Below, piece after piece: positions 41,798-51,077 of a stretch of 64,000 bases of DNA. Source of the DNA: Winogradskyella psychrotolerans (GTDB taxonomy: Bacteria > Bacteroidota > Bacteroidia > Flavobacteriales > Flavobacteriaceae); contig NZ_JAHKPN010000011.1 of assembly GCF_018860545.1 (NCBI RefSeq), positions 660,915 to 724,914 on the forward strand, in the 5' to 3' direction. Under the pieces are notes generated by a model. That model saw only the letters and a list, made by a program, of their open reading frames with translations. It did not search any database and was not told the origin of the DNA. The position numbers and the translations under genes are program-made. How positions within the stretch are numbered: position 1 is the first letter of the stretch; each line of letters starts with the position of its first letter.

Positions 41798-43162
41798 ATG
41801 CGAAACATATTAATTATTGGTGCAGGAAAATCGTGCTCCTATCTTATAAAATATTTACTCGATAAATCAGAAACCGAAAAACTTCATTTAACCATAGGAG
41901 ATCTTAATGTTGATAATGCTAAAAAGCTAGTTGGCGATCATCCCAATACGAATGTAATTCATTTAGATGTATTTAATGCTGAATCTAGAGTTGCTGCGGT
42001 AAAAAAAGCAGACATTGTAGTTTCAATGCTTCCGGCACGTTTTCATATTGAAGTTGCTAAAGATTGTATTACTTATAAAAAGAATATGGTTACGGCGTCT
42101 TATGTGAGTCCAGAAATGCAGGCCTTAGATGCCGATGCTAAAGCTAACCATCTCATATTTATGAATGAAATTGGTGTCGATCCTGGCATTGACCATATGA
42201 GTGCTATGCACGTTATTGATCGCATTAGAGATAAAGGTGGAAAAATGATTTTATTTGAATCCTTTACTGGTGGTTTAGTAGCTCCGGAAAGTGATAACAA
42301 CCTATGGAATTATAAATTTACTTGGAACCCAAGAAACGTCGTTGTGGCAGGGCAAGGTGGATCCGCTAAATTTTTACAAGAAAACCAATTCAAATATATT
42401 CCTTACAACCGATTATTTAGACGTACCGAATTTTTAGATGTTGAAGGTTATGGTCGTTTTGAAGGTTATGCCAATCGAGATTCCTTAAAATATCAGCATG
42501 TATATGGATTAGACCATGTAAAAACCTTATATCGTGGCACCATGAGACGTGTTGGTTTTAGTCGTGCTTGGAATGTTTTTGTACAACTAGGAATGACCGA
42601 TGACAGTTACACTATTGATGATAGTATAAATATGAGTTACCGTGATTTTGTGAATTCTTTTTTACCGTACAGTCCAACGGATTCAGTGGAACTTAAATTT
42701 AGACATGCCCTTAAAATTGACCAAGATGATATTGTTTGGGAAAAATTCTTAGAGCTCGATATTTTTAATCCTAAAAAAATGGTAGAACTAGATAAAGGAA
42801 CACCTGCGCAAATCCTTCAGAAAATCTTAATGGATAGCTGGACGCTTAGTCCAGATGATAAAGACATGATTGTAATGTACCATAAATTTGGATATGAACT
42901 AAAAGGAGAAAAACATCAAATTGATGCTACTATGGTGACACTTGGCAAAGACCAAACCTATACAGCAATGGCTAAAACTGTTGGTTTACCAGTCGCTATA
43001 GCCACATTAGCGATCCTCAATGGAAACATTAAAACACCTGGAGTTCAAATTCCAATTACAAAAGAGGTTTATTCTCCAATTTTAAAGGAATTAGAAGCCT
43101 ATGATATTATTTTTAAAGAGTATGACGTACCTTATTTAGGGTATAACCCGCTTAATCTCTAA
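41798..43162 (+). CDS. Saccharopine dehydrogenase family protein (LYS9-like)
   Basis: A 454-residue NAD(P) oxidoreductase. The N-terminal Rossmann loop is ILIIGAGKSCSYLIKYLL. NEIGVDPGIDHMSAMHVID near 121-139 and a C-terminal domain match the L-glutamate-forming saccharopine dehydrogenase (LYS9) type. It would convert saccharopine to glutamate and aminoadipate semialdehyde in lysine catabolism. An Lrp/AsnC regulator follows 750 bp later, after a lipoprotein gene, which fits amino acid control. A glutaryl-CoA dehydrogenase-like gene at 14.8 kb might act later in the same pathway. Confidence 0.88.
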   Translation: MRNILIIGAGKSCSYLIKYLLDKSETEKLHLTIGDLNVDNAKKLVGDHPNTNVIHLDVFNAESRVAAVKKADIVVSMLPARFHIEVAKDCITYKKNMVTASYVSPEMQALDADAKANHLIFMNEIGVDPGIDHMSAMHVIDRIRDKGGKMILFESFTGGLVAPESDNNLWNYKFTWNPRNVVVAGQGGSAKFLQENQFKYIPYNRLFRRTEFLDVEGYGRFEGYANRDSLKYQHVYGLDHVKTLYRGTMRRVGFSRAWNVFVQLGMTDDSYTIDDSINMSYRDFVNSFLPYSPTDSVELKFRHALKIDQDDIVWEKFLELDIFNPKKMVELDKGTPAQILQKILMDSWTLSPDDKDMIVMYHKFGYELKGEKHQIDATMVTLGKDQTYTAMAKTVGLPVAIATLAILNGNIKTPGVQIPITKEVYSPILKELEAYDIIFKEYDVPYLGYNPLNL

Positions 43163-43323
43163 AATACATTGTGATTATTTTAATTGTAGCGAGATCATAA
43201 CAGTTATTAAAAAAATTGTATATTGACCCTTTAACAAGCCCCAAACCAAATAATTACACCAATTTAACTAAGCAATTTAGTCGTCCTAGTGACTTCTATA
43301 GTATAGTTTTTAAAGCCACAACC

Positions 43324-43845
43324 ATGAAACACCTACACCTACTCCAAATTTTCGTTTTAGCACTTTTTATGATGTCATGTAGTGACGATGACAATGATAG
43401 CACACAACCTCTCAACGACAACCCAGGCATGGCTGCCACTATAAACGGAGGGACTTTTAACGATTACACATTTACAGATGGAACTTATAACATTTCCTTA
43501 GGAACTAATGGAAATACCATGAGTATTGATATTGCAGATCTTAGTGGAAATCAGGTGACTCTATTTTTAAACGGTACTGGCGATTTTGACTCTGGTACAG
43601 TAAAGACCATGGGAGATATAGATTCTAATAATTTTATTACGTATGCACTTATAAGACAAGCCAGCCCTCAAAATAGCTATTATTCTTCTTCAGGAAATGT
43701 AACTATTACGAGCAATAGAGCGCATCCTACAGAAACTGGAATTCGCCTTATTTCTGGAGATTTTGATATTACAGCTAGTACTTTAGATGACGCCAATACG
43801 ACCACATTAATAGGGTCTTTCACAGAATTAGAATACGAAAATTAA
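43324..43845 (+). CDS. Small lipoprotein, DUF6252-like
   Basis: A 173-residue lipoprotein. The start is the ATG at 43324, since signal peptide and lipobox MMSC (C19 or so) follow it; an upstream TTG at 43216 would place 36 unnatural residues before the signal. A short Asp/Asn linker follows the Cys. The rest is beta-rich (GGTFNDYTFTDGTYNIS, VTLFLNGTGDF) and resembles the flavobacterial DUF6252 lipoproteins. The call is moderate, and the function is unknown. It stands between the saccharopine dehydrogenase and Lrp genes. Confidence 0.7.
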   Translation: MKHLHLLQIFVLALFMMSCSDDDNDSTQPLNDNPGMAATINGGTFNDYTFTDGTYNISLGTNGNTMSIDIADLSGNQVTLFLNGTGDFDSGTVKTMGDIDSNNFITYALIRQASPQNSYYSSSGNVTITSNRAHPTETGIRLISGDFDITASTLDDANTTTLIGSFTELEYEN

Positions 43846-43916
43846 CTAGATCACATTATATTATCTTGAATTTTAAATTGTTATTTTTAACTTCTAAGAT
43901 CTAAACTAGAAATTCA

Positions 43917-44387
43917 ATGAAAATCAACGATAATGGTATTTATATCGATGGCATAGATAAAAAGATACTACGTGCATTAATGGAAGATGCTCGAACTCCG
44001 ATATTAGAAATTGCTCGTAACGTTGGAATTTCAGGTGCCGCAATACATCAACGTATAAAAAAGCTTGAAAAATCTGGACTTTTAGCGGGTTCAAAATTTA
44101 TGATTAATCCAAAGGCTTTAGGGTATACCACCATGGCATTTGTTGGCGTGTATCTCGATAAAGCTATTAGCAATCCTGAAGCGGTAAAACAATTACAAAA
44201 AATCCCTGAGGTGATTGAATGTCATTACACCACAGGTAACTGGTCTATTTTTATTAAAATTCTATCAAAGGATAATGAACACCTGATGCATGTCCTTAAT
44301 TCCGAAATACAAAGTATAAAAGGAGTTTCTAGAACAGAAACGTTTATTTCGTTACAAGAACAGATTAATAGACAAATTAAGATATAA
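43917..44387 (+). CDS. Lrp/AsnC-family transcriptional regulator
   Basis: A 156-residue regulator with the N-terminal helix-turn-helix (IDKKILRALMEDARTPILEIARNVGISGAAIHQRIKKLEKSGLL) and a C-terminal RAM ligand domain, EVIECHYTTGNWSIFIKI. Lrp/AsnC proteins bind an amino acid and control its metabolism. The nearby saccharopine dehydrogenase suggests lysine or glutamate as effector, but this is inference. The 3' end is only 3 bp from the convergent aldo/keto reductase stop. Confidence 0.93.
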   Translation: MKINDNGIYIDGIDKKILRALMEDARTPILEIARNVGISGAAIHQRIKKLEKSGLLAGSKFMINPKALGYTTMAFVGVYLDKAISNPEAVKQLQKIPEVIECHYTTGNWSIFIKILSKDNEHLMHVLNSEIQSIKGVSRTETFISLQEQINRQIKI

Positions 44388-44390
44388 TGG

Positions 44391-45428
44391 TTAAGGTGTT
44401 GGGTTTGGAATATCTGCATGAACAGCATCAATAGCCTTCAGAATCTCCTCAGATAAAGTCACATTAATACTATCAATATTTTCTTCTAATTGCTCAAGAT
44501 TAGTCGCTCCGATTATATTACTTGTTATAAAAGGTCGTTCGTTGACGAATGCTAAAGACATTTGTGCCAGCGACATATCATAATCTTCTGCAATTTTTAA
44601 ATAACGTTTGGTAGCTTCCGTAGCATTTGTACTGTTATATCTTGAAAAATGCGGAAACGCATTTAACCTTGCATCCTTAGCCGCAGTTCCATTTACATAC
44701 TTACCAGATAATACACCAAATGCCATTGGAGAATAGGCTAATAAACCAATATTCTCTCGCTGCGCCACTTCTGCCAAATCACCTTCAAAAACTCTATTTA
44801 TCAAAGAGTAGGCGTTTTGTATGGTAATCATTCGAGGTAAACTGTGCCTTTTAGATTCTTCTAAATAACGCATCGTTCCCCAAGCTTTTTCATTAGAAAT
44901 ACCGACTTGTCTTATTTTTCCAGATTTGATAATTTCATCTAAATTGTGAAGAATTTCATTAAAATTATCCTCCCATTTATCCTTAGGATTAGTCTTATAA
45001 TCGCGTACTCCAAAAGTATTTGTATTACGTTCGGGCCAATGCAATTGATATAAATCTATATAGTCGGTTTTCAAACGTTTTAAACTATCGTTTACAGCAT
45101 CATTTAGTGCTTCCTTACTAAAACCATTCGTTCTAATGTGGGCCGTATAATCTCCAGTTCCTGCAATTTTAGAACCCAAAACAACTTTATCTCGGTTTCC
45201 TGTTTTAGCAAACCAATTACCAATAATACGTTCGGTTTCTGCATAGGTTTCTTTTCGCGCTGGAACAGGGTACAATTCTGCCGTATCAAAAAAATTAACT
45301 CCGTTATCTAATGCAAAATCCATTTGAGCAAACCCTTCGTCTTGGGTGTTTTGATTGCCCCAAGTCATGGTGCCCAAACATATCTTACTAACTTTTATAT
45401 CTGTATGTGGTAGTGTTGTGTATTTCAT
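44391..45428 (-). CDS. Aldo/keto reductase (Tas-like)
   Basis: A 345-residue NADPH aldo/keto reductase. The catalytic tetrad is visible: D and Y in FFDTAELYPV, K in VVLGSKIAG, H in YQLHWPER. The cofactor loop has TSNIIGATNLEQLEENI near the C-terminus. The extra segment with NTFGVRDYKTNP is typical of E. coli Tas. I use the ATG at 45428 (MKYTTLPHTDIKVSKICLG); an upstream ATG at 45458 would translate a dispersed hairpin repeat and is unlikely. Substrate unknown. Confidence 0.9.
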   Translation of the reverse strand: MKYTTLPHTDIKVSKICLGTMTWGNQNTQDEGFAQMDFALDNGVNFFDTAELYPVPARKETYAETERIIGNWFAKTGNRDKVVLGSKIAGTGDYTAHIRTNGFSKEALNDAVNDSLKRLKTDYIDLYQLHWPERNTNTFGVRDYKTNPKDKWEDNFNEILHNLDEIIKSGKIRQVGISNEKAWGTMRYLEESKRHSLPRMITIQNAYSLINRVFEGDLAEVAQRENIGLLAYSPMAFGVLSGKYVNGTAAKDARLNAFPHFSRYNSTNATEATKRYLKIAEDYDMSLAQMSLAFVNERPFITSNIIGATNLEQLEENIDSINVTLSEEILKAIDAVHADIPNPTP

Positions 45429-45434
45429 CTTTAG

Positions 45435-45452
45435 TTCCCGTGAAAACAGGAA
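45435..45452 (-). repeat. Dispersed hairpin 6 nt before aldo/keto reductase start
   Basis: TTCCTGT-TTTC-ACGGGAA on the coding strand (arms pair with one G-U) ends 6 nt before the ATG at 45428. It is the same family and orientation as the hairpins before the ferredoxin and ferredoxin reductase genes. Confidence 0.7.
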
Positions 45453-45523
45453 TCTCATTTTAGTTTAACATTTAGCTTCTAAATTAGGTTTCGACTGTGC
45501 TCCACCTAACCGTAAATTTAAGA

Positions 45524-45556
45524 AGACCTCACAAGTTCTAAAAACAGGTGAGGTCT
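45524..45556. terminator. Perfect 9-bp hairpin AGACCTCAC/GTGAGGTCT
   Basis: Two perfect 9-bp arms surround a 15-nt loop in the gap between the OmpA and aldo/keto reductase genes. It is followed by an A run on the plus strand, so as a terminator it is weak; it resembles the dispersed CCTCAC hairpins of flavobacteria. Confidence 0.45.
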
Positions 45557-45571
45557 AAAAAATTGTTAATT

Positions 45572-45613
45572 CGTCATTGTGATTCACGCTTGGATGCTTG
45601 ATTTGTAATGACG
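45572..45613. repeat. Inverted repeat element CGTCATT...AATGACG
   Basis: Perfect 7-bp ends (CGTCATT at 45572-45578, AATGACG at 45607-45613) bracket a 42-bp element just before the OmpA gene stop at 45621. It looks like a small repetitive palindrome unit; no mobility gene is associated. Confidence 0.45.
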
Positions 45614-45620
45614 TTCTGAT

Positions 45621-46580
45621 TTATATCTCGTTTAATAATTTAGAAATCTCATCTAATTTCGGAGTTAAAATCACTTCGATTCTTCTATTCTTCGCTTTCC
45701 CTTCTGTGGTGTCATTGGTTGCTATAGGAGCAAATTCTCCACGACCAGCAGCTGTTAAATTCTCTGGATTAATAGCATCGTTTTCTCTAAGAATATTCAC
45801 AATAGCTGTGGCACGTTTTGCAGATAAATCCCAATTACCACTCAATTGTGCATTACCTTTATATGGCACATTATCTGTATGACCTTCAATTAATACCGAA
45901 ATTTCAGGATTTTCAGCTAATACGCTTCCCAGTTGTTTAACCGCTTGCTTACCTTGAGATCCCACATACCAACTACCAGATTCAAACAACAATTTGTTTT
46001 CCATAGAAATGTAAACTTTTCCATTGCGTTGCTCAACGGTTAACCCTTTACCTTCAAAATTAGTCAACGCTTTAGAAATGGCATCTTTTAATTTGTTCAT
46101 GGCTGCATCCTTACTCGCAATAACATTTTCTAATTCAGCGACACGTTGCGAACGGCTTTCCAATTCTTGCTTCAACGTATTTAAACGTTCGCTTTCTGCC
46201 GCTAAGGCTTGCTCTTTAGCTTCCAATTGTGCTAAAAGTTCTCTATTCTTTTGTGCATTTTTAGCAATTGAGGCTGAGCTATTCTCCTCCAAAGCTTTAT
46301 AAGACGCTTTTAAAGTTTCTAAATTCGATTTTGATGCTGCATAATCTCCCTGAAGTTTATCGCGTTCAGCAACAGCAGCATCATACAGTGCTTGCAACTG
46401 ACTTAAATCATTAGTAAGCTTAGTTTTATCACTCGATAGTGCCTCTACTTCATCCGTTAAACCACGGTTTTCCTGTTTTAAATCGGCATATTTATCTTCA
46501 AGATCTGTATAAATCTTTTTGGACACACAAGATGAAAAAAGTGTGATTGTTAAGGCTAGGATTGAAAGTTTTTTAATCAT
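45621..46580 (-). CDS. OmpA-family peptidoglycan-binding lipoprotein with coiled coil
   Basis: This 319-residue lipoprotein has signal peptide and lipobox FSSC (C18 or so). A long Glu/Lys/Leu coiled coil (about 25-185) with heptads follows. The C-terminal OmpA domain has IEGHTDNVP, NWDLSAKRA and AKNRRIEVIL, so the Asp and Arg that hold peptidoglycan diaminopimelate are intact. It anchors the outer membrane to the cell wall. The gene is monocistronic. Confidence 0.92.
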   Translation of the reverse strand: MIKKLSILALTITLFSSCVSKKIYTDLEDKYADLKQENRGLTDEVEALSSDKTKLTNDLSQLQALYDAAVAERDKLQGDYAASKSNLETLKASYKALEENSSASIAKNAQKNRELLAQLEAKEQALAAESERLNTLKQELESRSQRVAELENVIASKDAAMNKLKDAISKALTNFEGKGLTVEQRNGKVYISMENKLLFESGSWYVGSQGKQAVKQLGSVLAENPEISVLIEGHTDNVPYKGNAQLSGNWDLSAKRATAIVNILRENDAINPENLTAAGRGEFAPIATNDTTEGKAKNRRIEVILTPKLDEISKLLNEI

Positions 46581-46642
46581 GCTGTTGTTGTTAAGTTGTT
46601 TTAAGTTTAATTATTATTTGGGGTAATTTCAATAGTTATATC

Positions 46643-47404
46643 TTAAATATCCAATTCTAATAAAATTGGACAATGGTCACTATGAACCGCTTCTGTTAAT
46701 ATAACGCTGCGTTTTATTTTTTCTTGTAAAGGGGAACTTACCATGGCATAATCTAATCTCCATCCTTTGTTATTTGCTCTAGAATTTGCTCTATAACTCC
46801 ACCAAGAATATTCCTGACGTTCAGGGTGTAAATACCTAAAACTATCAATAAATCCACTATCTATAAATTCTCCTAACCATTCACGTTCTTCTGGTAAAAA
46901 CCCAGAAACACCTTTCATTTTTGGATTGTGAATATCGATTTCTTCATGACAAATATTATAATCACCACAAACCACTAAGTTTGGTTTTTCGGTTTGTAAC
47001 TCATTCAAATAATTATGAATCATATTCATATATTCAAACTTATGCGATAACCTTGCATCATTTGTTCCAGATGGCAAATACATGCTCATTACTGAAACCT
47101 CATCGTAATCGACTCTAATGTTTCGACCCTCAAAATCCATAGATTCTATTCCTGTTCCGAATTCTATATGATTGGGTTCTGTTTTACACAAAATAGCAAC
47201 TCCACTATAGCCTTTTTTCTGTGCGCTAAACCAATAATTAAAATTATAACCGGCTTCTGTAAATAACGTAAGATCGAGTTGCTCTTCCATCGCTTTAATC
47301 TCTTGCAAACAAACCACATCTGGATCTGTCGCTGTTAGCCATTCTATTAAGCCTTTGTTTAGGGCTGCTCTAATACCATTGACGTTATAAGAAACTATTT
47401 TCAT
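46643..47404 (-). CDS. xth: Exodeoxyribonuclease III
   Basis: A 253-residue Mg-dependent AP endonuclease/exonuclease. It starts MKIVSYNVNGIRAALNKGL, with CLQEIKA (catalytic Glu), GDYNICHEEIDIHNP, WRLDYAMVS and the C-terminal HSDHCPILLEL (catalytic Asp-His), so all exonuclease III motifs are present. It acts in base-excision repair. Translation from an ATG two codons upstream (47410) would add only MC; I chose the ATG at 47404 because the family starts MKI. Confidence 0.95.
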   Translation of the reverse strand: MKIVSYNVNGIRAALNKGLIEWLTATDPDVVCLQEIKAMEEQLDLTLFTEAGYNFNYWFSAQKKGYSGVAILCKTEPNHIEFGTGIESMDFEGRNIRVDYDEVSVMSMYLPSGTNDARLSHKFEYMNMIHNYLNELQTEKPNLVVCGDYNICHEEIDIHNPKMKGVSGFLPEEREWLGEFIDSGFIDSFRYLHPERQEYSWWSYRANSRANNKGWRLDYAMVSSPLQEKIKRSVILTEAVHSDHCPILLELDI

Positions 47405-47548
47405 ACACATTTCCTCAAAAAAAGGGAATCACTTTTTAGTTAAACAATCGATTAACCGCTAAATTAAATAATACGCTACTTTTACACCATTATTTTAAGC
47501 ATGTTTTAACGATAAAATATTTTTAGCTTAAAAGAGTTATTATTCTAC

Positions 47549-50500
47549 ATGAAAATTGCTATTTCCGTTCTATTAATTCTATCCGCTTTTTGGGGCTTTT
47601 CTCAAGAGCAGAATAGTAGTTATATAAAAAAGAAAATAGCAGTTACGGATTCTATTCAAATCGATTCTGTGAGTATTAATCCCTCACGATTTAAATTAAG
47701 AACATTAGACAACAAAATCATAGATTCAACTTTGTATGCTGTAGATTTTGCAAAAGCAGCTTTGTATTTTAAATATCCTACTAACATAGACAGCATTCAA
47801 ATAGACTATTTACGTTACCCAGACTTTCTAACCAAAACGTATAGACAATTAGACGATGCTGTTATTATAGAACGTTCTTCCGAATATCAGCAATTATACA
47901 CTTTACAAAGCTCATCTAACACGAATACGTTTACTCCTTTTGACGGATTAACCACTTCTGGAAGTATTTCGAGAGGTATCACCATTGGAAACAATCAAAA
48001 TTCTGTACTAAATAGTGAACTCGATTTGCAGATTTCTGGAAAACTGAGCGATAAAGTATCCTTAAGAGCCTCTATTCAAGATGCCAATATTCCACTGCAA
48101 GAAAGTGGCTATTCACAACGTTTAGACGAATTTGACCAAGTGTTTATTGAGTTGTTTAGTGATGATTGGAATATTCGCGCAGGAGACATCGATTTAGAAA
48201 ACACAAAAAGTTATTTCGCCAATTTTTCTAAACGTGTACAAGGTTTAATGGTAAGTGCTAACGTCAGCGACAAAACATCAATTTATGCATCTGGCGCATT
48301 AGTACGTGGACAATTTACAACAACACAATTTACAGCGGAAGAAGGTAACCAAGGCCCCTATAAATTAACGGGCTCTAATGACGAATTATACGTGCTGGTA
48401 GTTTCTGGAAGTGAGACTGTTTACGTGAACGGTGTGCCATTAGAACGTGGTGAAAACAACGACTACATTATAGATTATAATGCTGGTGAAATTATTTTCA
48501 ACTCTACATTTCCGATGACTTCCGAAATGAGAATTACAGTAGATTATCAATTTAGCGAACGTAATTATTCACGATTCACCGTTTATGGTGGTGCAAATTT
48601 TCAAACCGAAACTTTAAAGTTAAACGTGTCAATTTACTCTGAAAGTGATGCCAAAAATCAGCCATTACAACAAAATCTATCCACTGAACAAACTCAAATA
48701 CTCGCGGATGCTGGTGATAATGAAGATTTAATGATAGCGTCATCTGCAGCAGAGGCCTCCTATTCAGAAAACCGTATTTTATATAAAAAAGAACTGCTTG
48801 GTACTGAGGAAATTTTTGTGTTTTCTAACAACGCTGAAGATGAACTGTATAGTGTTCAGTTTACTTTAGTAGGCGATAATCTAGGGAATTATATTTTAAG
48901 CAACTCAAATGCTATCAATAATATCTACGAATACATTGCACCCATTTCTGGAGTTCCACAAGGAAATTATGAACCAATTACGCAATTAATAGCTCCAGAA
49001 CGTTTACAAATTGCCATTGTTAATGGCCAGTATTCTCCCTCTAAAAAAACAGATCTCTTTTTTGAATTGGCAGGAAGTAAAAAGGATAGTAATTTATTTT
49101 CAAATTTAGATGATGACAATAATGATGGTTATGCTGGAAAATTCACGTTGAACCAAAACCTTATTAAATCTGATAGTCTTTGGAATTTATCAGCATTGGT
49201 TGATGCCGATTTTATTCAAAAGAATTTTGAAACTATTCAGCGATTATACAGAGCTGAATTTAGTCGCGATTGGAATTTAGACACCTCTGAAACTATTGAC
49301 GACACCTCCGACTATGGCAATCAATTATTATTTACTACAGGATTACGTTTATCGCATTCTAAAAAAGGATTAGCTACTTATAATTTTGAACATTTAAACT
49401 ATGCTGATAGCTTTAATGGAAATCGGCATATTATTACTTCCAATTTGCGTTTAGGTGATTTTACTATTTTCTCTAACTCTAGTTTTTTAAATAGTGAAAG
49501 CACCATCAATCGTTCTACATTTTTACGATCTTTTAACCGTATCGTTTACGGTAAAGACAATAGATGGACTGGTATAAAATTCTCTACAGAAGACAATAAA
49601 CAACACGAAATTACAACGGACGCCTTAACGTCTTTAAGTCAAAAATATAAAGCTTACGAGGCTTTTGTTGGTATTGGAGACAGCACCAAAGTTTACGCAG
49701 AAGTCGGTTATATTAAACGATTTAATGACAGTTTGCGAGATAACAATTTGGAGCGCGTTAACAGTTCTAACACTTATTATTTGAAGTCGCGCTTAATTCA
49801 AAATAAAAACACAACCCTTCAATTATTTGTAAATTACAGAGATTTAAAATCCGAAGATACTAGTACAGAAGATGAACAAAGTTTAAATAGCCGCTTAAAT
49901 TATAATCAAAAATTATTCAATAATCTTATTATATCAAATACCAGTTTTGAGACCAATTCTGGTAGCTTAGCACAACAAGATTTTACCTATGTTGAAGTTG
50001 AAGCAGGACAAGGAGCTTATACTTGGATTGATTATAATGAAAATGGCATACAAGAATTAAATGAGTTTGAAATTGCACAATTTACAGATCAAGGCAGCTA
50101 TATTAGAGTACTATTGCCTAATCAAGTTTTTGTTCAAACCCATCAAAACAGATTTGGACAAACCGTGACTATAAATCCACAGTCTTGGAATGTATCAGAA
50201 AATAAATCAAAGCAATTTTGGTCGCATTTTTACGACCAAGCCTCTTTTATTGTGGATAGCAAAACCTATAAGGATGGTAATTCATTTAATCTCAATCCGT
50301 TTGAAGCTCTTAAGGATGATATTGATACTGAAGAATTTGTATCCTTAAATTACAGCATCAGAAATGTATTGTTTTTTAATAGAGGAAAACAACGTTACAC
50401 CTCTTCTTATACGTTCTTAACAAATAAAAGTAGAAACTTGCTTACTACGGGGCTACAACAGAATAAAACCAATAGTCATCAGCTTAATTTCAATCACAAA

Positions 50501-50989
50501 TTCAGTACAAATTGGCTTATAAACGCCTTAGCCAACTTAAGTGAAAACGACAGTAGAAGCGAGAATTTTACGAATCAAAATTACACGATTGAAGAATATC
50601 AATTTCAACCAAAACTGAGTTACTTATTCAGTGAAAACGCACAGTTTGATGTATTTTACCAATATACTTCTAAAGAAAATACTGAAGAAAGTTTTGAAAC
50701 CTTAGCACAGCATAATTATGGTGTATCCTTCACGTATAACAATGCTCAGAAAATTGCATTGACAGGCGAATTTAATTTCTTTCAAAATGAATTTGATGGT
50801 AATTCTAATTCACCGGTAGCTTACCAAATGCTCGAAGGTTTACAACCTGGAAAAAACTTTACCTGGAGCTTGTTAGCACAAAAGAAATTAACCAAATACT
50901 TAGACTTAAATCTCAATTATTTTGGACGAAAATCCGAAACTTCCAAAATGATCCATACAGGTACGGTACAATTAAAGGCTTATTTTTAA
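47549..50989 (+). CDS. Large outer-membrane beta-barrel-like protein (1146 aa)
   Basis: A very large exported protein with a signal peptide (cleavage near GFSQEQ). It is beta-rich with aromatic/polar alternation over its whole length. A plug-like part has SGSETVYVNGVPLERGENNDYIIDYNAGEI (about 284-312), a pattern also present in T9SS translocon protein SprA and related outer-membrane proteins, as far as I recall. The last residues end in aromatic (KAYF), a usual barrel sorting end. I cannot assign a role; export or surface assembly is possible. It stands alone between exonuclease III and a flavoprotein. Confidence 0.75.
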   Translation: MKIAISVLLILSAFWGFSQEQNSSYIKKKIAVTDSIQIDSVSINPSRFKLRTLDNKIIDSTLYAVDFAKAALYFKYPTNIDSIQIDYLRYPDFLTKTYRQLDDAVIIERSSEYQQLYTLQSSSNTNTFTPFDGLTTSGSISRGITIGNNQNSVLNSELDLQISGKLSDKVSLRASIQDANIPLQESGYSQRLDEFDQVFIELFSDDWNIRAGDIDLENTKSYFANFSKRVQGLMVSANVSDKTSIYASGALVRGQFTTTQFTAEEGNQGPYKLTGSNDELYVLVVSGSETVYVNGVPLERGENNDYIIDYNAGEIIFNSTFPMTSEMRITVDYQFSERNYSRFTVYGGANFQTETLKLNVSIYSESDAKNQPLQQNLSTEQTQILADAGDNEDLMIASSAAEASYSENRILYKKELLGTEEIFVFSNNAEDELYSVQFTLVGDNLGNYILSNSNAINNIYEYIAPISGVPQGNYEPITQLIAPERLQIAIVNGQYSPSKKTDLFFELAGSKKDSNLFSNLDDDNNDGYAGKFTLNQNLIKSDSLWNLSALVDADFIQKNFETIQRLYRAEFSRDWNLDTSETIDDTSDYGNQLLFTTGLRLSHSKKGLATYNFEHLNYADSFNGNRHIITSNLRLGDFTIFSNSSFLNSESTINRSTFLRSFNRIVYGKDNRWTGIKFSTEDNKQHEITTDALTSLSQKYKAYEAFVGIGDSTKVYAEVGYIKRFNDSLRDNNLERVNSSNTYYLKSRLIQNKNTTLQLFVNYRDLKSEDTSTEDEQSLNSRLNYNQKLFNNLIISNTSFETNSGSLAQQDFTYVEVEAGQGAYTWIDYNENGIQELNEFEIAQFTDQGSYIRVLLPNQVFVQTHQNRFGQTVTINPQSWNVSENKSKQFWSHFYDQASFIVDSKTYKDGNSFNLNPFEALKDDIDTEEFVSLNYSIRNVLFFNRGKQRYTSSYTFLTNKSRNLLTTGLQQNKTNSHQLNFNHKFSTNWLINALANLSENDSRSENFTNQNYTIEEYQFQPKLSYLFSENAQFDVFYQYTSKENTEESFETLAQHNYGVSFTYNNAQKIALTGEFNFFQNEFDGNSNSPVAYQMLEGLQPGKNFTWSLLAQKKLTKYLDLNLNYFGRKSETSKMIHTGTVQLKAYF

Positions 50990-51077
50990 AACATAAAAAA
51001 ACTGTTTTATAAGGCTTCATAACTTGTATAAAACCGTTAAAAATGGTATTATGTCCAGATACCAACAAAACACATTA

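Noticed and set aside
43216..43323. Extended N-terminus of the 43.3 kb lipoprotein from TTG
   Set aside because: A signal peptide and lipobox begin at the ATG at 43324, so 36 upstream residues would block lipoprotein export.
45429..45458. Longer start of the aldo/keto reductase
   Set aside because: The extra ten codons would be translated from a dispersed hairpin repeat; the family N-terminus begins at 45428.
45572..45613. Insertion sequence end or MITE with terminal repeats
   Set aside because: The 42-bp element has inverted ends but no target duplication that I can see and no transposase; kept only as a small repeat.
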